Source: Candidatus Eremiobacteraceae bacterium (GTDB taxonomy: Bacteria; Vulcanimicrobiota; Vulcanimicrobiia; Eremiobacterales; Eremiobacteraceae). From it: a stretch of 64,000 nucleotides of DNA. The notes beneath the pieces were generated by a model. That model was not told the origin of the DNA. It was given only the letters and a program-made list of their open reading frames with translations, and searched no databases. The first letter of the stretch is position 1; each line of letters begins with the position of its first letter. A program made the translations under genes and the position numbers. Shown here in pieces: positions 7,072-15,969 of this stretch. The DNA lies in contig DASTCX010000003.1 of the NCBI GenBank assembly GCA_035710745.1, positions 145,979 through 209,978 on the forward strand, given 5' to 3'.

Positions 7072-8430
7072 ATGAAAAAACTGCAGCGTGGCCTCACTCT
7101 CATCACCGCGCTCGCCATCGTGGCGATCTTCTTGGCGATTGCGATCATGATGCTCGAACTCGCAACGCACAATAGTCAGAACGTCGGCGCAAGCTACACG
7201 AAACAGCAGTATTTCGACGTCGCCGAGGCGGGCATCGACCGTGGTCTCACGGACGTCGATTCGAACCTGCCGGCGCCGGGATCGACCGGGTTTGGGACCG
7301 CGCCGCCGAACCCGCCTCCAACGCCATCAAGCGATCAAACAGCGCTGCCTTCAGAGCCGAACGTGCCTTATTACTACTCCTATTGGCATAACCCGAACCC
7401 GGGTGCGACAAGTATCCCGGACCCGCTCCACGCGCGAGGCTTCGACGGCGCGGGGAGCACGATCCCGGTTCCAGGATTCGGCACCCTCATCTGGTCGTAT
7501 ACGAAGAGCACCTTCGACGGGCAGCCGACCGGTCGCGACGTCGGCGTCGAAGTTCTCGCGAACGTCGCCAGCATCGAGCAGCACACGTGCGCGGTGTGTG
7601 CGGGTGGGGGTGTCACGGTCGATGGCAGCAGCCATCTGGGAAGCCAAACGCCACCTCCCAATTGTGGGTCGACCACGCCATACGACAAGATCTGCACTGA
7701 CCCGCTCGCAAGCCCGAACCCCCCGACGTTCGTACCCGTCACGAGCGGCCAGACCTACCTGCCCAAAGGCAATTGCAACAGCGTGTCGTGCGCTTACGGC
7801 GACGCCGGGAGCGGCGGAACGTATCAGAACATCTCTCAGAATGCGGACAGCTCACAATTTCTCGACTCGCAAGCGACCATCGACGAGATGAGCAACGCCG
7901 CGATGTGGCTGTCGCTCTCGAACTCCAACAGCAACGTCTTCTACACGTCGTGCTCGTCGGGTTGCAACTACAGTGCGATCAGCAACATCAACAAGAACAA
8001 TGGCGGTATCGGCGTCGGGCAGGTCGCCTTTTTCGACGGCAACGTAGCACTCTCGGGAGGCTCGAGTGCGGCCGCTAGCTACGCCGGCATGCTCATCGTC
8101 GGCGGCTGTCTGTCCGTGAGCGGCGGAACCCTCAGCGGGACGACGGTGACAGCGGAGACGATCGTCTTGGGGTCGGATTCGCAGTGCGGTGGCAACGCTT
8201 TCGCCGTGTCGGGCAACGGCGTTTGGAACGGCGGCACGCTCTATACTGCGAATGGGTCCGTGTCCATCGCAGGTACCGGCAACGTGAAGTACACGAATTT
8301 CTACGGGGACATTATATCGGCAGGCACGGTCACGATCGGCGGTAATGGGAACTTCGCCTATCAGTATGGAGCCCAGGGCACGACGACATCCTTTGGCCAG
8401 TACGCGGTTGAGAGTTTCATGCAGTACTGA
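7072..8430 (+). CDS. PilX-like protein with long beta-rich C-terminus
   Basis: The product is 452 residues. MKKLQRG-LTLITALAIVAIFLAIAIMMLELA resembles the PilX N-terminus, which typically lacks the usual Phe and position-5 Glu and begins with a hydrophobic helix plus N-terminal Gly cleavage. The body is unusually long for PilX (usually 150-250 residues). Residues ~80-260 are Pro/Ser rich with several cysteines. Residues ~330-450 show Gly/Ser/Thr strands (SGGTLSGTTVTAETIVLG, GNGVWNGGTLYTANGSVSI) resembling a beta-helix. It could be an adhesive tip subunit; that is inference. It follows the previous stop by 3 nt, so it is cotranscribed. Confidence 0.72.
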   Translation: MKKLQRGLTLITALAIVAIFLAIAIMMLELATHNSQNVGASYTKQQYFDVAEAGIDRGLTDVDSNLPAPGSTGFGTAPPNPPPTPSSDQTALPSEPNVPYYYSYWHNPNPGATSIPDPLHARGFDGAGSTIPVPGFGTLIWSYTKSTFDGQPTGRDVGVEVLANVASIEQHTCAVCAGGGVTVDGSSHLGSQTPPPNCGSTTPYDKICTDPLASPNPPTFVPVTSGQTYLPKGNCNSVSCAYGDAGSGGTYQNISQNADSSQFLDSQATIDEMSNAAMWLSLSNSNSNVFYTSCSSGCNYSAISNINKNNGGIGVGQVAFFDGNVALSGGSSAAASYAGMLIVGGCLSVSGGTLSGTTVTAETIVLGSDSQCGGNAFAVSGNGVWNGGTLYTANGSVSIAGTGNVKYTNFYGDIISAGTVTIGGNGNFAYQYGAQGTTTSFGQYAVESFMQY

Positions 8431-8458
8431 TCAAGGAAAACCGAAAGGCAAGGCCGCG

Positions 8459-8482
8459 GCGGTCGAGATGAATCTCGACCGC
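8459..8482. repeat. Hairpin repeat between convergent pilin and permease genes
   Basis: GCGGTCGAGAT-GA-ATCTCGACCGC is preceded by AAGGCCGCG and followed by TCCCTTTTT on the plus strand. With the T-run it looks like an intrinsic terminator for the pilin operon. Confidence 0.85.
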
Positions 8483-8509
8483 TCCCTTTTTCATCGCGCG
8501 GTCTCGAGT

Positions 8510-9628
8510 CTAGTGGTGCGAATGTGCGCCGTTGCGGTTGCCCCACCAGACGAGGACCGCGGTCGCAGCTATGAGCGCGATGTTCAGGAAGGTCGTGTAA
8601 TCCCACGCGACGTGCTCGACCATCATGAGCAGACCGCCCGTTGGCGACGGCACGGCGTGGAGTAGCGCGAACGCACCTTCGACGATCAAGCCGCTGATCA
8701 CCATAGCGGCGTAGAAGACGCCGACCATCCGCCATGTGAGCGGCCAGCCGTAGTAGCGGCGGTAGATATCGATGAGCGGCAGCACGATGAGATCGGCGTA
8801 CAAGAACGCGATGACGCCGCCGAAAGTGCTGCCGCCGTTCCATAGGACGGCGGCGAGCGGCACGTTACCGATTGAGCACACGAAGCTCAAGACGGCGATG
8901 ATCGGGCCGACCAGCGCATTCTCGATCGTGCGAAGCACGGCCGGCGCATGCTCGAGAAAGAGCGCCTGCCACCAGGCGGCTGGGATAGCGATCGCGAGAA
9001 ATCCGGCGATGACGAAGCCCAAGATGAGATCGGTCTGGAGCATCGACCAATCCATCTGGAAATAGTGCGAGATGTAGCGCCAGCCTTCGCCTGAGCGCAG
9101 CTTCTGCCAGAGCGTCGCGCCGGGAGCGAGCATCTCGCCGTGATCGTGCTCGTGACCGCCTGGCTTCAACTCTTCGACGTGCGCACGGCCGCTCTCGACG
9201 ACGTCGCGAGTGAAGAAGACGCGTGCGAGCGCCGCGAAGACGGCGATGAGCACGATGCCGCCGAGCCACTCGGCGACGACGAACGGCCAGCCCATGAGCC
9301 GCCAGAGGATGAGACCGAGCTCGATCACGAGATTCGTCGAAGCGAACATGAACGCCATCGACGTCGTGAAGTCCGCGCCGCGCTTGAAGACCGACTTGGC
9401 CGTCGCCGCCGCGGCGTAGCTGCACGACGAGCTTGCGGCGCCCAAGACCGCGGCAAGGCTCAGCTCGCGCAGGCCGGCGCGCCCCAGCGTCTTCGCGAGG
9501 CCGCCTTTCGGCACGTACGCCTGCACCATCGCCGAAAGGATGAAGCCGAGGAGCAGCGACCAGAGCACCGACCAGAACATGGCGAAGGACGCGTAAAGCC
9601 AGCGGCCGATGAAGTCGAGCACGATCAT
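8510..9628 (-). CDS. DUF318/SO_0444-type permease with His-rich loop
   Basis: The product is 372 residues with about eight to nine membrane helices. The conserved SSSCSYAAAATAKSVFKRGA near residues 67-86 corresponds to the Cys/Ser-rich motif of the permease family PF03773 (UPF0718, ArsP and SO_0444 relatives). The second half repeats the topology (FVCSIGNVPLAAVLWNGGSTFGGV). A cytoplasmic loop contains GGHEHDHGE and the C-terminus is NGAHSHH, both plausible metal-binding stretches. The gene lies 51 nt downstream of the CopD fusion on the same strand, so copper or another soft metal is the likely substrate. Arsenical efflux is an alternative. Confidence 0.75.
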   Translation of the reverse strand: MIVLDFIGRWLYASFAMFWSVLWSLLLGFILSAMVQAYVPKGGLAKTLGRAGLRELSLAAVLGAASSSCSYAAAATAKSVFKRGADFTTSMAFMFASTNLVIELGLILWRLMGWPFVVAEWLGGIVLIAVFAALARVFFTRDVVESGRAHVEELKPGGHEHDHGEMLAPGATLWQKLRSGEGWRYISHYFQMDWSMLQTDLILGFVIAGFLAIAIPAAWWQALFLEHAPAVLRTIENALVGPIIAVLSFVCSIGNVPLAAVLWNGGSTFGGVIAFLYADLIVLPLIDIYRRYYGWPLTWRMVGVFYAAMVISGLIVEGAFALLHAVPSPTGGLLMMVEHVAWDYTTFLNIALIAATAVLVWWGNRNGAHSHH

Positions 9629-9679
9629 GCCGGACGGCTGTACGCCGTCCTGCTTCGCGTTTCTTCCTCTACCTTCGGT

Positions 9680-11602
9680 TCAGTGAGCGTGGCCCGCGTG
9701 GTTCGCCGCCGCCACCGGGATACGTGCGACAAGTACGGTGTCGGAAAGCAATGTGGCGGTGTCGGCAAGGCCGCCGTTCTTACTCGCCGTCCAGCGCGCG
9801 CGCACGCTGCCATTGCGATCGAGCATGAGCTCCGTCTCACCGCCATCGGTAGAGGTCCGAAACAGGTCGAGCATCGCTCGAACATCATCCGAGACGTCGA
9901 CCTCGAAGGGGGCCTTGCCGGCGGATGAGTCGAGCCGAACTGCGATGATGTGCAGCCCCGCGCCAGAAAGACGCTGCCCGGATCCCGCCAATTGCTCAAG
10001 TCGAGCGAGCGGAACGCGCGCGGCATACAGCACGATGAGAACAGGGCCGGTCTTCGACGTCTGACTCAACGTATTCTGCGCGCCGCTCTGCTCGTAAGCA
10101 AAATCAGGGAGTGGCGGCGCAGCAGCGGTGCTGATGTGCGATGTCGCCTGGTCCGCAATGATGCCAGCCGCGCGCGCAAACACGAAGTTGATCAAGTCCC
10201 ACCTCTGGTCGGACGTCAGCTTGGCTGCGAAGCCCGGCATCACGTGGTTGTCGCTGCCGTTGCTGACCCACCAGAAAATGTCGCCGGCCTTGTGCGCGAA
10301 CAGATGTGATTCCGTGAGATCCGCCGGGCGCGTTGGAAGCGATTTCGCAAGCGGGCCGTCGCCGCGACCGTCGGCGCCGTGGCATGGCGTGCAGTTCGCT
10401 GCGTACAGCGGTGCACCGCGCGCTACAGAAGGCGCCGAATAGGGTTGTGTCGACGCGTAGTACGTCGTAGGATACGCGCGCACGATCCCTGGCCAGGCCG
10501 CGACGCAACCGATAGCTACGAACACGATGAGGGCCGCGACCGAGGCAGTCGTTAACCGGTGATGTCTGCGCCAAGCCGTGATCGCGACGACCGTTATACA
10601 CACCGCGAGAGCGAATACGACCACCCACAGTACTGTCTGTATGCGCGGCGCGATCTCGCCGAAATCGAGCCGGAACGGCAGCGGCCAATTCGGCTCGGTG
10701 TGCAACCCCGGGGGCAGGATGCCGATGACGCCGACGATGCCGAGCACGAGCACACCGATGCCGGCCTCCGTCAACACGTTGCGGCGCAATTGGAAGACGG
10801 CGAGCAGTCGGTCGGCGGTTTTGCCGGCGACGTCGGTGAGCCTCGGAATAAATCGACGCCGGTTTCTGCTCGCGACCGCGATCATCACCACGAAGAGAGC
10901 GACTTTTACCAGCAGGAGCTGACCGTACAAGGTCCCGACGAGCGCCGCAACGGTGCCGGCCAAGAACCAGGTGTTCACGACTCCGGTCACGAGCAACGTT
11001 CCAACGCACGTGAGCCCTAACGTGGAGAAGCGCAAAGTCGCCGCTTGCGCCGCCGTCACCGCGTCTGCGCTACCTTCGCGGCGCGCTTCTGCGAGCAACA
11101 TGCCGAGCGGTACCAGCGCGCCGAGCCAAGCGCCGGTGGCCAACAAATGCAAGATGTCGGCGGGCAGGTGGATGGCGTCGAAGGGTACGTCTTCGGCAGC
11201 TGCTCCGTGTCCAGCCCATGCAAGGGAGGCGACGAAGGCCGCGGCGGCCAGCGCCCCGATCACGGCCGGGACTTGGTTTCGCGTGAAACGCTGCACCACG
11301 AGACATCCCGCGAGTATGGCGACGAGCGCAAGTCGGATGAGCCAGGCGGTGCCGAAATGCGTTTGCGTCAAGACGATGACGAGGACGCCGGCCGGTAGCA
11401 CCGCGCTCAGCGGCATCCCGCTCATCTGAGAACCGAGGATGAAGAGCCACGCACCGCCGGTCACGAATGCCACGATAAGGCACCACCAAGCGAGCGTGAA
11501 GAGCCGTCGGTCGAGTCGCGATCGTAATCCCTGCGCCGCATCCGCGCGGCGAAACGCCGGCCATGCGATCAGGATCCAAAAGACGAACACGCCTTCGAGC
11601 AC
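9680..11602 (-). CDS. CopD membrane domain fused to cytochrome c and a thioredoxin-like domain
   Basis: The frame gives 640 residues from GTG 11602 but stays open to 11656. Residues 1-~370 are a CopD-type copper-resistance membrane domain with about nine helices, including WAGHGAA and HLPADILHLLATGAWLGAL, the family's histidine helices. Residues ~390-480 are a class I cytochrome c with CTPCH (404-408) and the axial Met in HVMPGF (455). Residues ~500-625 resemble a thioredoxin/TlpA fold without the CxxC, ending in NHAGHAH. The peptide before GTG, encoded from 11656, reads IDSFLVATRILHYAASA and matches the usual CopD start, yet no ATG/GTG/TTG precedes it. The gene follows CopC without a gap. 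Role: copper import or redox at the inner membrane, inferred. Confidence 0.78.
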   Translation of the reverse strand: MLEGVFVFWILIAWPAFRRADAAQGLRSRLDRRLFTLAWWCLIVAFVTGGAWLFILGSQMSGMPLSAVLPAGVLVIVLTQTHFGTAWLIRLALVAILAGCLVVQRFTRNQVPAVIGALAAAAFVASLAWAGHGAAAEDVPFDAIHLPADILHLLATGAWLGALVPLGMLLAEARREGSADAVTAAQAATLRFSTLGLTCVGTLLVTGVVNTWFLAGTVAALVGTLYGQLLLVKVALFVVMIAVASRNRRRFIPRLTDVAGKTADRLLAVFQLRRNVLTEAGIGVLVLGIVGVIGILPPGLHTEPNWPLPFRLDFGEIAPRIQTVLWVVVFALAVCITVVAITAWRRHHRLTTASVAALIVFVAIGCVAAWPGIVRAYPTTYYASTQPYSAPSVARGAPLYAANCTPCHGADGRGDGPLAKSLPTRPADLTESHLFAHKAGDIFWWVSNGSDNHVMPGFAAKLTSDQRWDLINFVFARAAGIIADQATSHISTAAAPPLPDFAYEQSGAQNTLSQTSKTGPVLIVLYAARVPLARLEQLAGSGQRLSGAGLHIIAVRLDSSAGKAPFEVDVSDDVRAMLDLFRTSTDGGETELMLDRNGSVRARWTASKNGGLADTATLLSDTVLVARIPVAAANHAGHAH

Positions 11603-11656
11603 TGCGCTCGCGGCGTAGTGCAGGATGCGCGTCGCTACGAGGAACGAATCGATCGC

Positions 11657-12028
11657 TTAGCCCTTCCCGACCGTGAAGTTGAAGTCGCCTTCCGTCGTAT
11701 GCGTGTCGACAGACAGAGCATGCCACTTCACGGTATAGGTCCCGGGCGACAACGATTTCAGCTTGACCGTCATCTCAGCTGGGCTGGACGGATCAACGGT
11801 CGCGTTGCCGTCGGTGACGGCCGCACCCGATTGGTCGCTCACGGTGACCCAGCTGAACGCAGGCTCCAGCTCCTGTGTGAACCACAGATGGATGACGGTG
11901 GGCGACGACGGTACCGTGCTTCCGACCGCGGGATCCGAATGATCCAGAAACGCGTGCGCAAGAAGCGGTGATGTGGTGGTCAACGTCGCGACGAGCGCGA
12001 GGGCCGCGGCGATTATACGACTATTCAT
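11657..12028 (-). CDS. copC: CopC-domain copper-binding periplasmic protein
   Basis: The product is 123 residues from ATG 12028. An upstream in-frame start at 12193 would add a non-signal extension inside the neighbouring gene. A signal peptide (IIAAALALVATLTTTSPLLA) is followed directly by HAFLDHSDPAVGS; mature proteins of this family begin with the Cu(II)-binding His. The domain continues with IHLWFTQELEPAFSWVTVSD and ends YTVKWHALSVDTHTTEGDFNFTV, which holds the second His-containing Cu site. It is a beta-sandwich that hands copper to CopD. The start codon lies within the last codons of the upstream gene and the stop touches the CopD frame, indicating tight translational coupling. Confidence 0.9.
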   Translation of the reverse strand: MNSRIIAAALALVATLTTTSPLLAHAFLDHSDPAVGSTVPSSPTVIHLWFTQELEPAFSWVTVSDQSGAAVTDGNATVDPSSPAEMTVKLKSLSPGTYTVKWHALSVDTHTTEGDFNFTVGKG

Positions 12029-12938
12029 TTCCCCAAAGGTTCCTTTTGATGAGCGGTCTGCCAAACCAACTCTTATAGTAGGTATCAAGAAACACGTGGA
12101 ACTGTATGACGAAGCCGGTGCCCTGCCCGAGGTGCGTCTCATGATTGGCAGGCAGTATCGCCTCGGCGCCCAGCTGCCAGTTGTTGGCGTCATAGAGAAG
12201 CCCGGGAGAGATCGTGCCGGCCGGCGTGCCGCCGTCAGGGGTCGTCATCGCGAACTCGACGATAGGCGTCGTGTGGGTCATCCAATTCGGCAGATTCAGC
12301 GCCTTGACGTGTTGTTGCATGTACGGCATCGAATACTGTAACGAAGCCGCGTAGCTCCACGCATTCGGAGAAACGCTATTATTGTCGGAAATGACGCGGC
12401 TCACTTCGCCGGTTATCGCAAATGGGCGCATCCAGCCGTCCCGCGCCCCGCCTAGACCCTTGCCGATGTAGAACGTCGGCGCCGTATTAGCGATGGTGTC
12501 GATCGCCCCGGCATCGCGGAGTTGGGTAGAGCCGGTTCCAGGTAGTTCCCTGACTACACCGATCGACCAGGCGAGCTCTTTATGCTCGAAATGCTCCACG
12601 CACGGATGCTGATCTTTGATCGTCAGGGTAAGGTTATCCCAACCGTGTAAGGACTGCGTCGGGCTGAATTGCTCGACATAGTCGCCGTTGATGCCAAAGC
12701 CCAGGTCCTCCGTGATCGTCTTATCCCATTCGTACCCGTACGTGTTGCCCTCGCCGGACGGCGTCGGCGTGAGTCCGACGGTCGGCAGCGACATCTCGTC
12801 GCTCACACCCGGGTCGTCCATGGTCAGCGTGGTGGGAAATACTCGATCGCCGCAGACGACATGCGCCGCGGCGGCCGAGTAGGTCACCAACATCAACGCG
12901 CTGGCTGTCAGGAGCGCACGGTAAAGTGTGCGTTTCAT
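12021..12938 (-). CDS. Exported hypothetical protein heading the copper operon
   Basis: The product is 305 residues starting at ATG 12938 (AGGAATATG context). The longer frame from 12983 adds residues before the signal and is not chosen. The signal peptide is LYRALLTASALMLVTYSAAAA. The mature part has many alternating aromatic strands (TYGYEWDKTITEDLGFGI, WSYAASLQYSMPYM, GTGFVIQFHVFLDTYYKSW) compatible with a small outer-membrane barrel or a beta-sandwich. The N-terminus has HVVCGDRVFP with a Cys and His. It overlaps copC by 8 nt and is first in the operon, so a role in copper passage or sensing at the envelope is inferred. I do not recognise a named family. Confidence 0.6.
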   Translation of the reverse strand: MKRTLYRALLTASALMLVTYSAAAAHVVCGDRVFPTTLTMDDPGVSDEMSLPTVGLTPTPSGEGNTYGYEWDKTITEDLGFGINGDYVEQFSPTQSLHGWDNLTLTIKDQHPCVEHFEHKELAWSIGVVRELPGTGSTQLRDAGAIDTIANTAPTFYIGKGLGGARDGWMRPFAITGEVSRVISDNNSVSPNAWSYAASLQYSMPYMQQHVKALNLPNWMTHTTPIVEFAMTTPDGGTPAGTISPGLLYDANNWQLGAEAILPANHETHLGQGTGFVIQFHVFLDTYYKSWFGRPLIKRNLWGNE

Positions 12939-13034
12939 ATTCCTAACTACCTCGTTCTTCATACCGCACCCAAACGGCGCCATGCGCCCACAGCTGGGCC
13001 CGACGCCTCGAAGACTAGTGACTTCGGTGATCGC

Positions 13035-13697
13035 CTAATTGAAGGCGAGGCGGGGTGGTGGTCTGTTCGCGATGTGGAGCGCGAGCGGGGTTGGACGAAT
13101 CGACCGACGAGCAACGCGAGTCGCCCAGGCGGGAAGGCTGGTCGTGCCGGTCGTGACGATGAGCCGGCGAACGATTGGAATGATGACGCGCGCGATCGCG
13201 GTCGACACGTCGACGATCGTCCGAATGCCGCGGAAGACCGCGATCGTGACGGCGAGCGCGCACAAAGCGTGGATCGAGAGCGTGACGAGCGGCGGACCGC
13301 CGAGCGACACACCTAAACCGATCGGATGACCGAAACGCTGGACCTGTTCGAGCGCTTCGAGCGACAAGAGCAGTGGTATCTGCAGGCCGTAGACAAGCGC
13401 AGCCGTCGCCGGGCTCGGTCGCCGCATCGCTCGCAGGAGCTCGAGCCGTCTCGCTGGCGTCTCGTGACGGAGACTTTCGATCACGGTTCCGATGGCAGAC
13501 AGCGCTAAGAACCCGAGGACGATGGCTGCGACCGCGATCGCTGCGAACACCGTAAACGAATGCTGATATCGAGCGTACGTACCGGCGAAAACGCGCAGCG
13601 ATCCGAGAACGTCGACGGCCGCGTGACCGCCCGCAGCACCCGCAACAGCGGCAACGCCGATCGCCCATGCATAGAGCCGAGGCTGCATCACGCGCAT
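13035..13697 (-). CDS. Multi-pass membrane protein of unknown function
   Basis: The product is 220 residues with about four hydrophobic helices: ~12-30, ~45-72 (FTVFAAIAVAAIVLGFLALSAIG), ~97-114 (ALVYGLQIPLLLSLEAL), and ~128-152. A basic C-terminal tail (RRLIVTTG ... RVARRSIRP) is probably cytoplasmic. RRLELLRAMRRP forms a positively charged loop between helices 2 and 3. There are no catalytic or metal-binding motifs. It is a monocistronic-looking gene between the copper operon and the sedolisin gene, all on the minus strand. No family is recognised. Confidence 0.55.
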   Translation of the reverse strand: MRVMQPRLYAWAIGVAAVAGAAGGHAAVDVLGSLRVFAGTYARYQHSFTVFAAIAVAAIVLGFLALSAIGTVIESLRHETPARRLELLRAMRRPSPATAALVYGLQIPLLLSLEALEQVQRFGHPIGLGVSLGGPPLVTLSIHALCALAVTIAVFRGIRTIVDVSTAIARVIIPIVRRLIVTTGTTSLPAWATRVARRSIRPTPLALHIANRPPPRLAFN

Positions 13698-13760
13698 ATC
13701 AGTTGTAAGTACGCAATCTCGCGATGGCGACCTGCACGAAATACGCTGAAAAACGTGGCT

Positions 13761-15428
13761 CTAGTGCAAGAGTTTGTCGAAGTTATTCACGATCATCGTG
13801 CCGATGCCGGTCATCTGGTCGTAGCCGGGTCCGGCGCTATACGGCGGGATGCTCCCAACGGTGATATCACGGAAGTAGAGCGTCGAACCCCGCGAATATC
13901 CGTGGCGCAGCCACTTCCTGTACAGCGTCACGTTGAAGTTGCCGGAGCGTGCGCCGATGACTTGGTTCGTCTCGACGAGCGCTGCACCGAAGATCGGTGA
14001 CGCTTGCGAGGTTCCACCGATCGGCCCGCACCAACAGCCGTCGTAGTAGAACGACGCGCCGCTTCCAGGATCGGCGTCGTACGAGACGTCGGGGATGTTG
14101 CGCCCACCCGCGATGATCGTCGGCACGTTCTTCTGATACGCCGGCACGCCGAACAAAACGGAGACGCCGCCACCGGATCCGTCCCAACCGACCTCGTTCG
14201 TCTCTTGGCCCTGCGACGTCACCGAGAGCGTCGTGCCGCCGACGCCGGTGTTGTGCGGGATGTCGACCGGCGTGCCGACGCTGACGCCGTTGCAGCCATC
14301 CCAGTTCGAACCGCCGTCGCCGGACGCCGCATGGAACGTGATGCCGAGCGCGTTGCCCTGCACCGCGACCTTGTTGAGCGACTCCGGATAGCCTCGGTGG
14401 ATCGCCGTCTCGCAGTATCCATAGCTCGTGTTGAGCGCGTCGATCTTGTCGTCGGTGACGACCTGATTGTAGATGTCGATGAAATTGCCGTTCGTCGGCT
14501 CGTCGTACGTGACTTCGTAGACGTACAGCGCGGTGCCGGGCGCGAGTGACACGATCTGCTCGACATCGAGCGTCGTCTCGATCGAGTCGGGTCCGTCGCC
14601 GGGGGCCGGACCGCCGTCGACGAGGACGCGCTGCGTCGCCGGGCCGGTGCGGTTGATCTGGAAGTACGATAGGAACGACGAGAGATCGGTGTCGAGGAAG
14701 TCGGCGTCCGTCGCGACACCTGATGCGTGGCCGGAGCCGTCAAAGCCGTTGAGTTCGGGGAAGCTGTACGAGCGCTGGAAAACGAGCGGCCCGTAGCCGC
14801 CGTCGGCGCCGAAGACCGGTTCTGCATTCGGACCGAACGAAGTGTTCGAGCTGCGATGCGGGTTCCGTGAAAACGCGTAGAGCGGACGCATCCGGCCCGC
14901 TGCGTCGAGTCCCACGACGTGGTAGACCAGGTCGCCGATTTCCGCAGGCACCACTCCCGCCCTCACGTTCGTCCACGTCGTGCGGCCGTCTGAGGTCCGG
15001 ATCGCATGGATGTTCGTGCCGAAATAGCGTGCCATGACCGGCGCGGGCGCCGCGGCATCGATGACGGTTCGGTTCGCGTACGAATGCGTGACCCGCAGTC
15101 CGCCGCGCTGAAGCGAGGCCAGGACGCGGCCGTACTCCGTCGGTGTCGGCGCGAAATACGCGTCGAATTGCGCGGGCGTCAGGAAGTGATGGTAATACGG
15201 CGAATCCGGATCGGCTTGCGCTTGGGTGAGCGCTTCCAGTTCCGCGTCATGATGATAATTCAAGACGATCGCGACGCGAACGTCGAGCGACGCGGGTGCG
15301 GCACCTAAGTCGCGGACGCCGCGAAGCGTGCCGGCCTCGATGGGTCTCGTCGCGGCCATCGCGAGCGACGTGCTCATGGCGAGTGCGGATGCAAAACCGA
15401 ACGCGAAAAGGGCGAAGCGAAAGCGCAT
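13761..15428 (-). CDS. Sedolisin (S53) family secreted serine-carboxyl peptidase
   Basis: The product is 555 residues from ATG 15428 (GAGAGGATACGTTC before it; an alternative at 15476 lacks signal character). A signal peptide is followed by a pro-kumamolisin propeptide (~40-180, with SPYYHHFLTPAQFDAYFAP). The catalytic domain follows. The S53 triad is visible as E284-x3-D288 in SIETTLDVEQ and S474 in GGTSQASP, with oxyanion Asp371 in AASGDGGSNWDG. The C-terminal YDQMTGIG may be part of the calcium site. Such enzymes are acid endopeptidases that self-activate outside the cell. All key residues are present, so an active enzyme is expected. Confidence 0.9.
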   Translation of the reverse strand: MRFRFALFAFGFASALAMSTSLAMAATRPIEAGTLRGVRDLGAAPASLDVRVAIVLNYHHDAELEALTQAQADPDSPYYHHFLTPAQFDAYFAPTPTEYGRVLASLQRGGLRVTHSYANRTVIDAAAPAPVMARYFGTNIHAIRTSDGRTTWTNVRAGVVPAEIGDLVYHVVGLDAAGRMRPLYAFSRNPHRSSNTSFGPNAEPVFGADGGYGPLVFQRSYSFPELNGFDGSGHASGVATDADFLDTDLSSFLSYFQINRTGPATQRVLVDGGPAPGDGPDSIETTLDVEQIVSLAPGTALYVYEVTYDEPTNGNFIDIYNQVVTDDKIDALNTSYGYCETAIHRGYPESLNKVAVQGNALGITFHAASGDGGSNWDGCNGVSVGTPVDIPHNTGVGGTTLSVTSQGQETNEVGWDGSGGGVSVLFGVPAYQKNVPTIIAGGRNIPDVSYDADPGSGASFYYDGCWCGPIGGTSQASPIFGAALVETNQVIGARSGNFNVTLYRKWLRHGYSRGSTLYFRDITVGSIPPYSAGPGYDQMTGIGTMIVNNFDKLLH

Positions 15429-15561
15429 GAACGTATCCTCTCTCCGCGCGCCTTTCTCGCTGAGCGAGGACATCACATTTCGAGCTGCCAGCTGGATGAA
15501 ATGCGCGATGGAAAACTAGAATAGCAGCAGGGCTCGATGTCGTATGAGCTCCGGCTTTATC

Positions 15562-15834
15562 CTAGTGGTAGAAGTAGGGATCGAGGACGCTGATCTCGTG
15601 GATGCTGTCGACCGGAAGACCGTTACGCTCGGCCGCTTTGCGGATCGAGTCTTCGTTCGGGCCGTCGTAGATGCAGTACGTCTTCTTATGATCCTTTGAA
15701 ACGTACGAATGGACCCAGGTCACGCCGACGTCGCCGTTGTTATCGACGACCGTGCGACACGCATCCGCGCCTTGTTTCGTGGTTGGAATCGTCAAGCCGT
15801 CTTTGAAGGTTCGTTCGATCAAATATCGAGGCAT
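15562..15834 (-). CDS. DUF4242 (nickel-binding-like) small protein
   Basis: The product is 90 residues starting at ATG 15834 directly after GGAGGATCC. An in-frame ATG 15 nt upstream would encode the Shine-Dalgarno itself and is rejected. MPRYLIERTF, GVTWVHSYVSKDHKKTYCIYDGPNEDSIRKAAERNGLPVDSIHEI is the DUF4242/SCO4226 signature, a ferredoxin-like fold that forms a nickel-containing assembly in Streptomyces. The family's conserved His and Cys-containing strand (KKTYCIYDG) is retained. Metal binding here is inferred. It is a single gene with no obvious partner. Confidence 0.8.
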   Translation of the reverse strand: MPRYLIERTFKDGLTIPTTKQGADACRTVVDNNGDVGVTWVHSYVSKDHKKTYCIYDGPNEDSIRKAAERNGLPVDSIHEISVLDPYFYH

Positions 15835-15969
15835 GGATCCTCCGTTCATTTCAGGTACGAGGACGGGATCTCGAACGATGGGATTCGCGAATTATAGCGC
15901 GGCCGGGCCGCGGTTGACAAGCGTTCTATAGGTCCACGGTGCCGCTGGGTGGAACATTCGCCGTAGACC

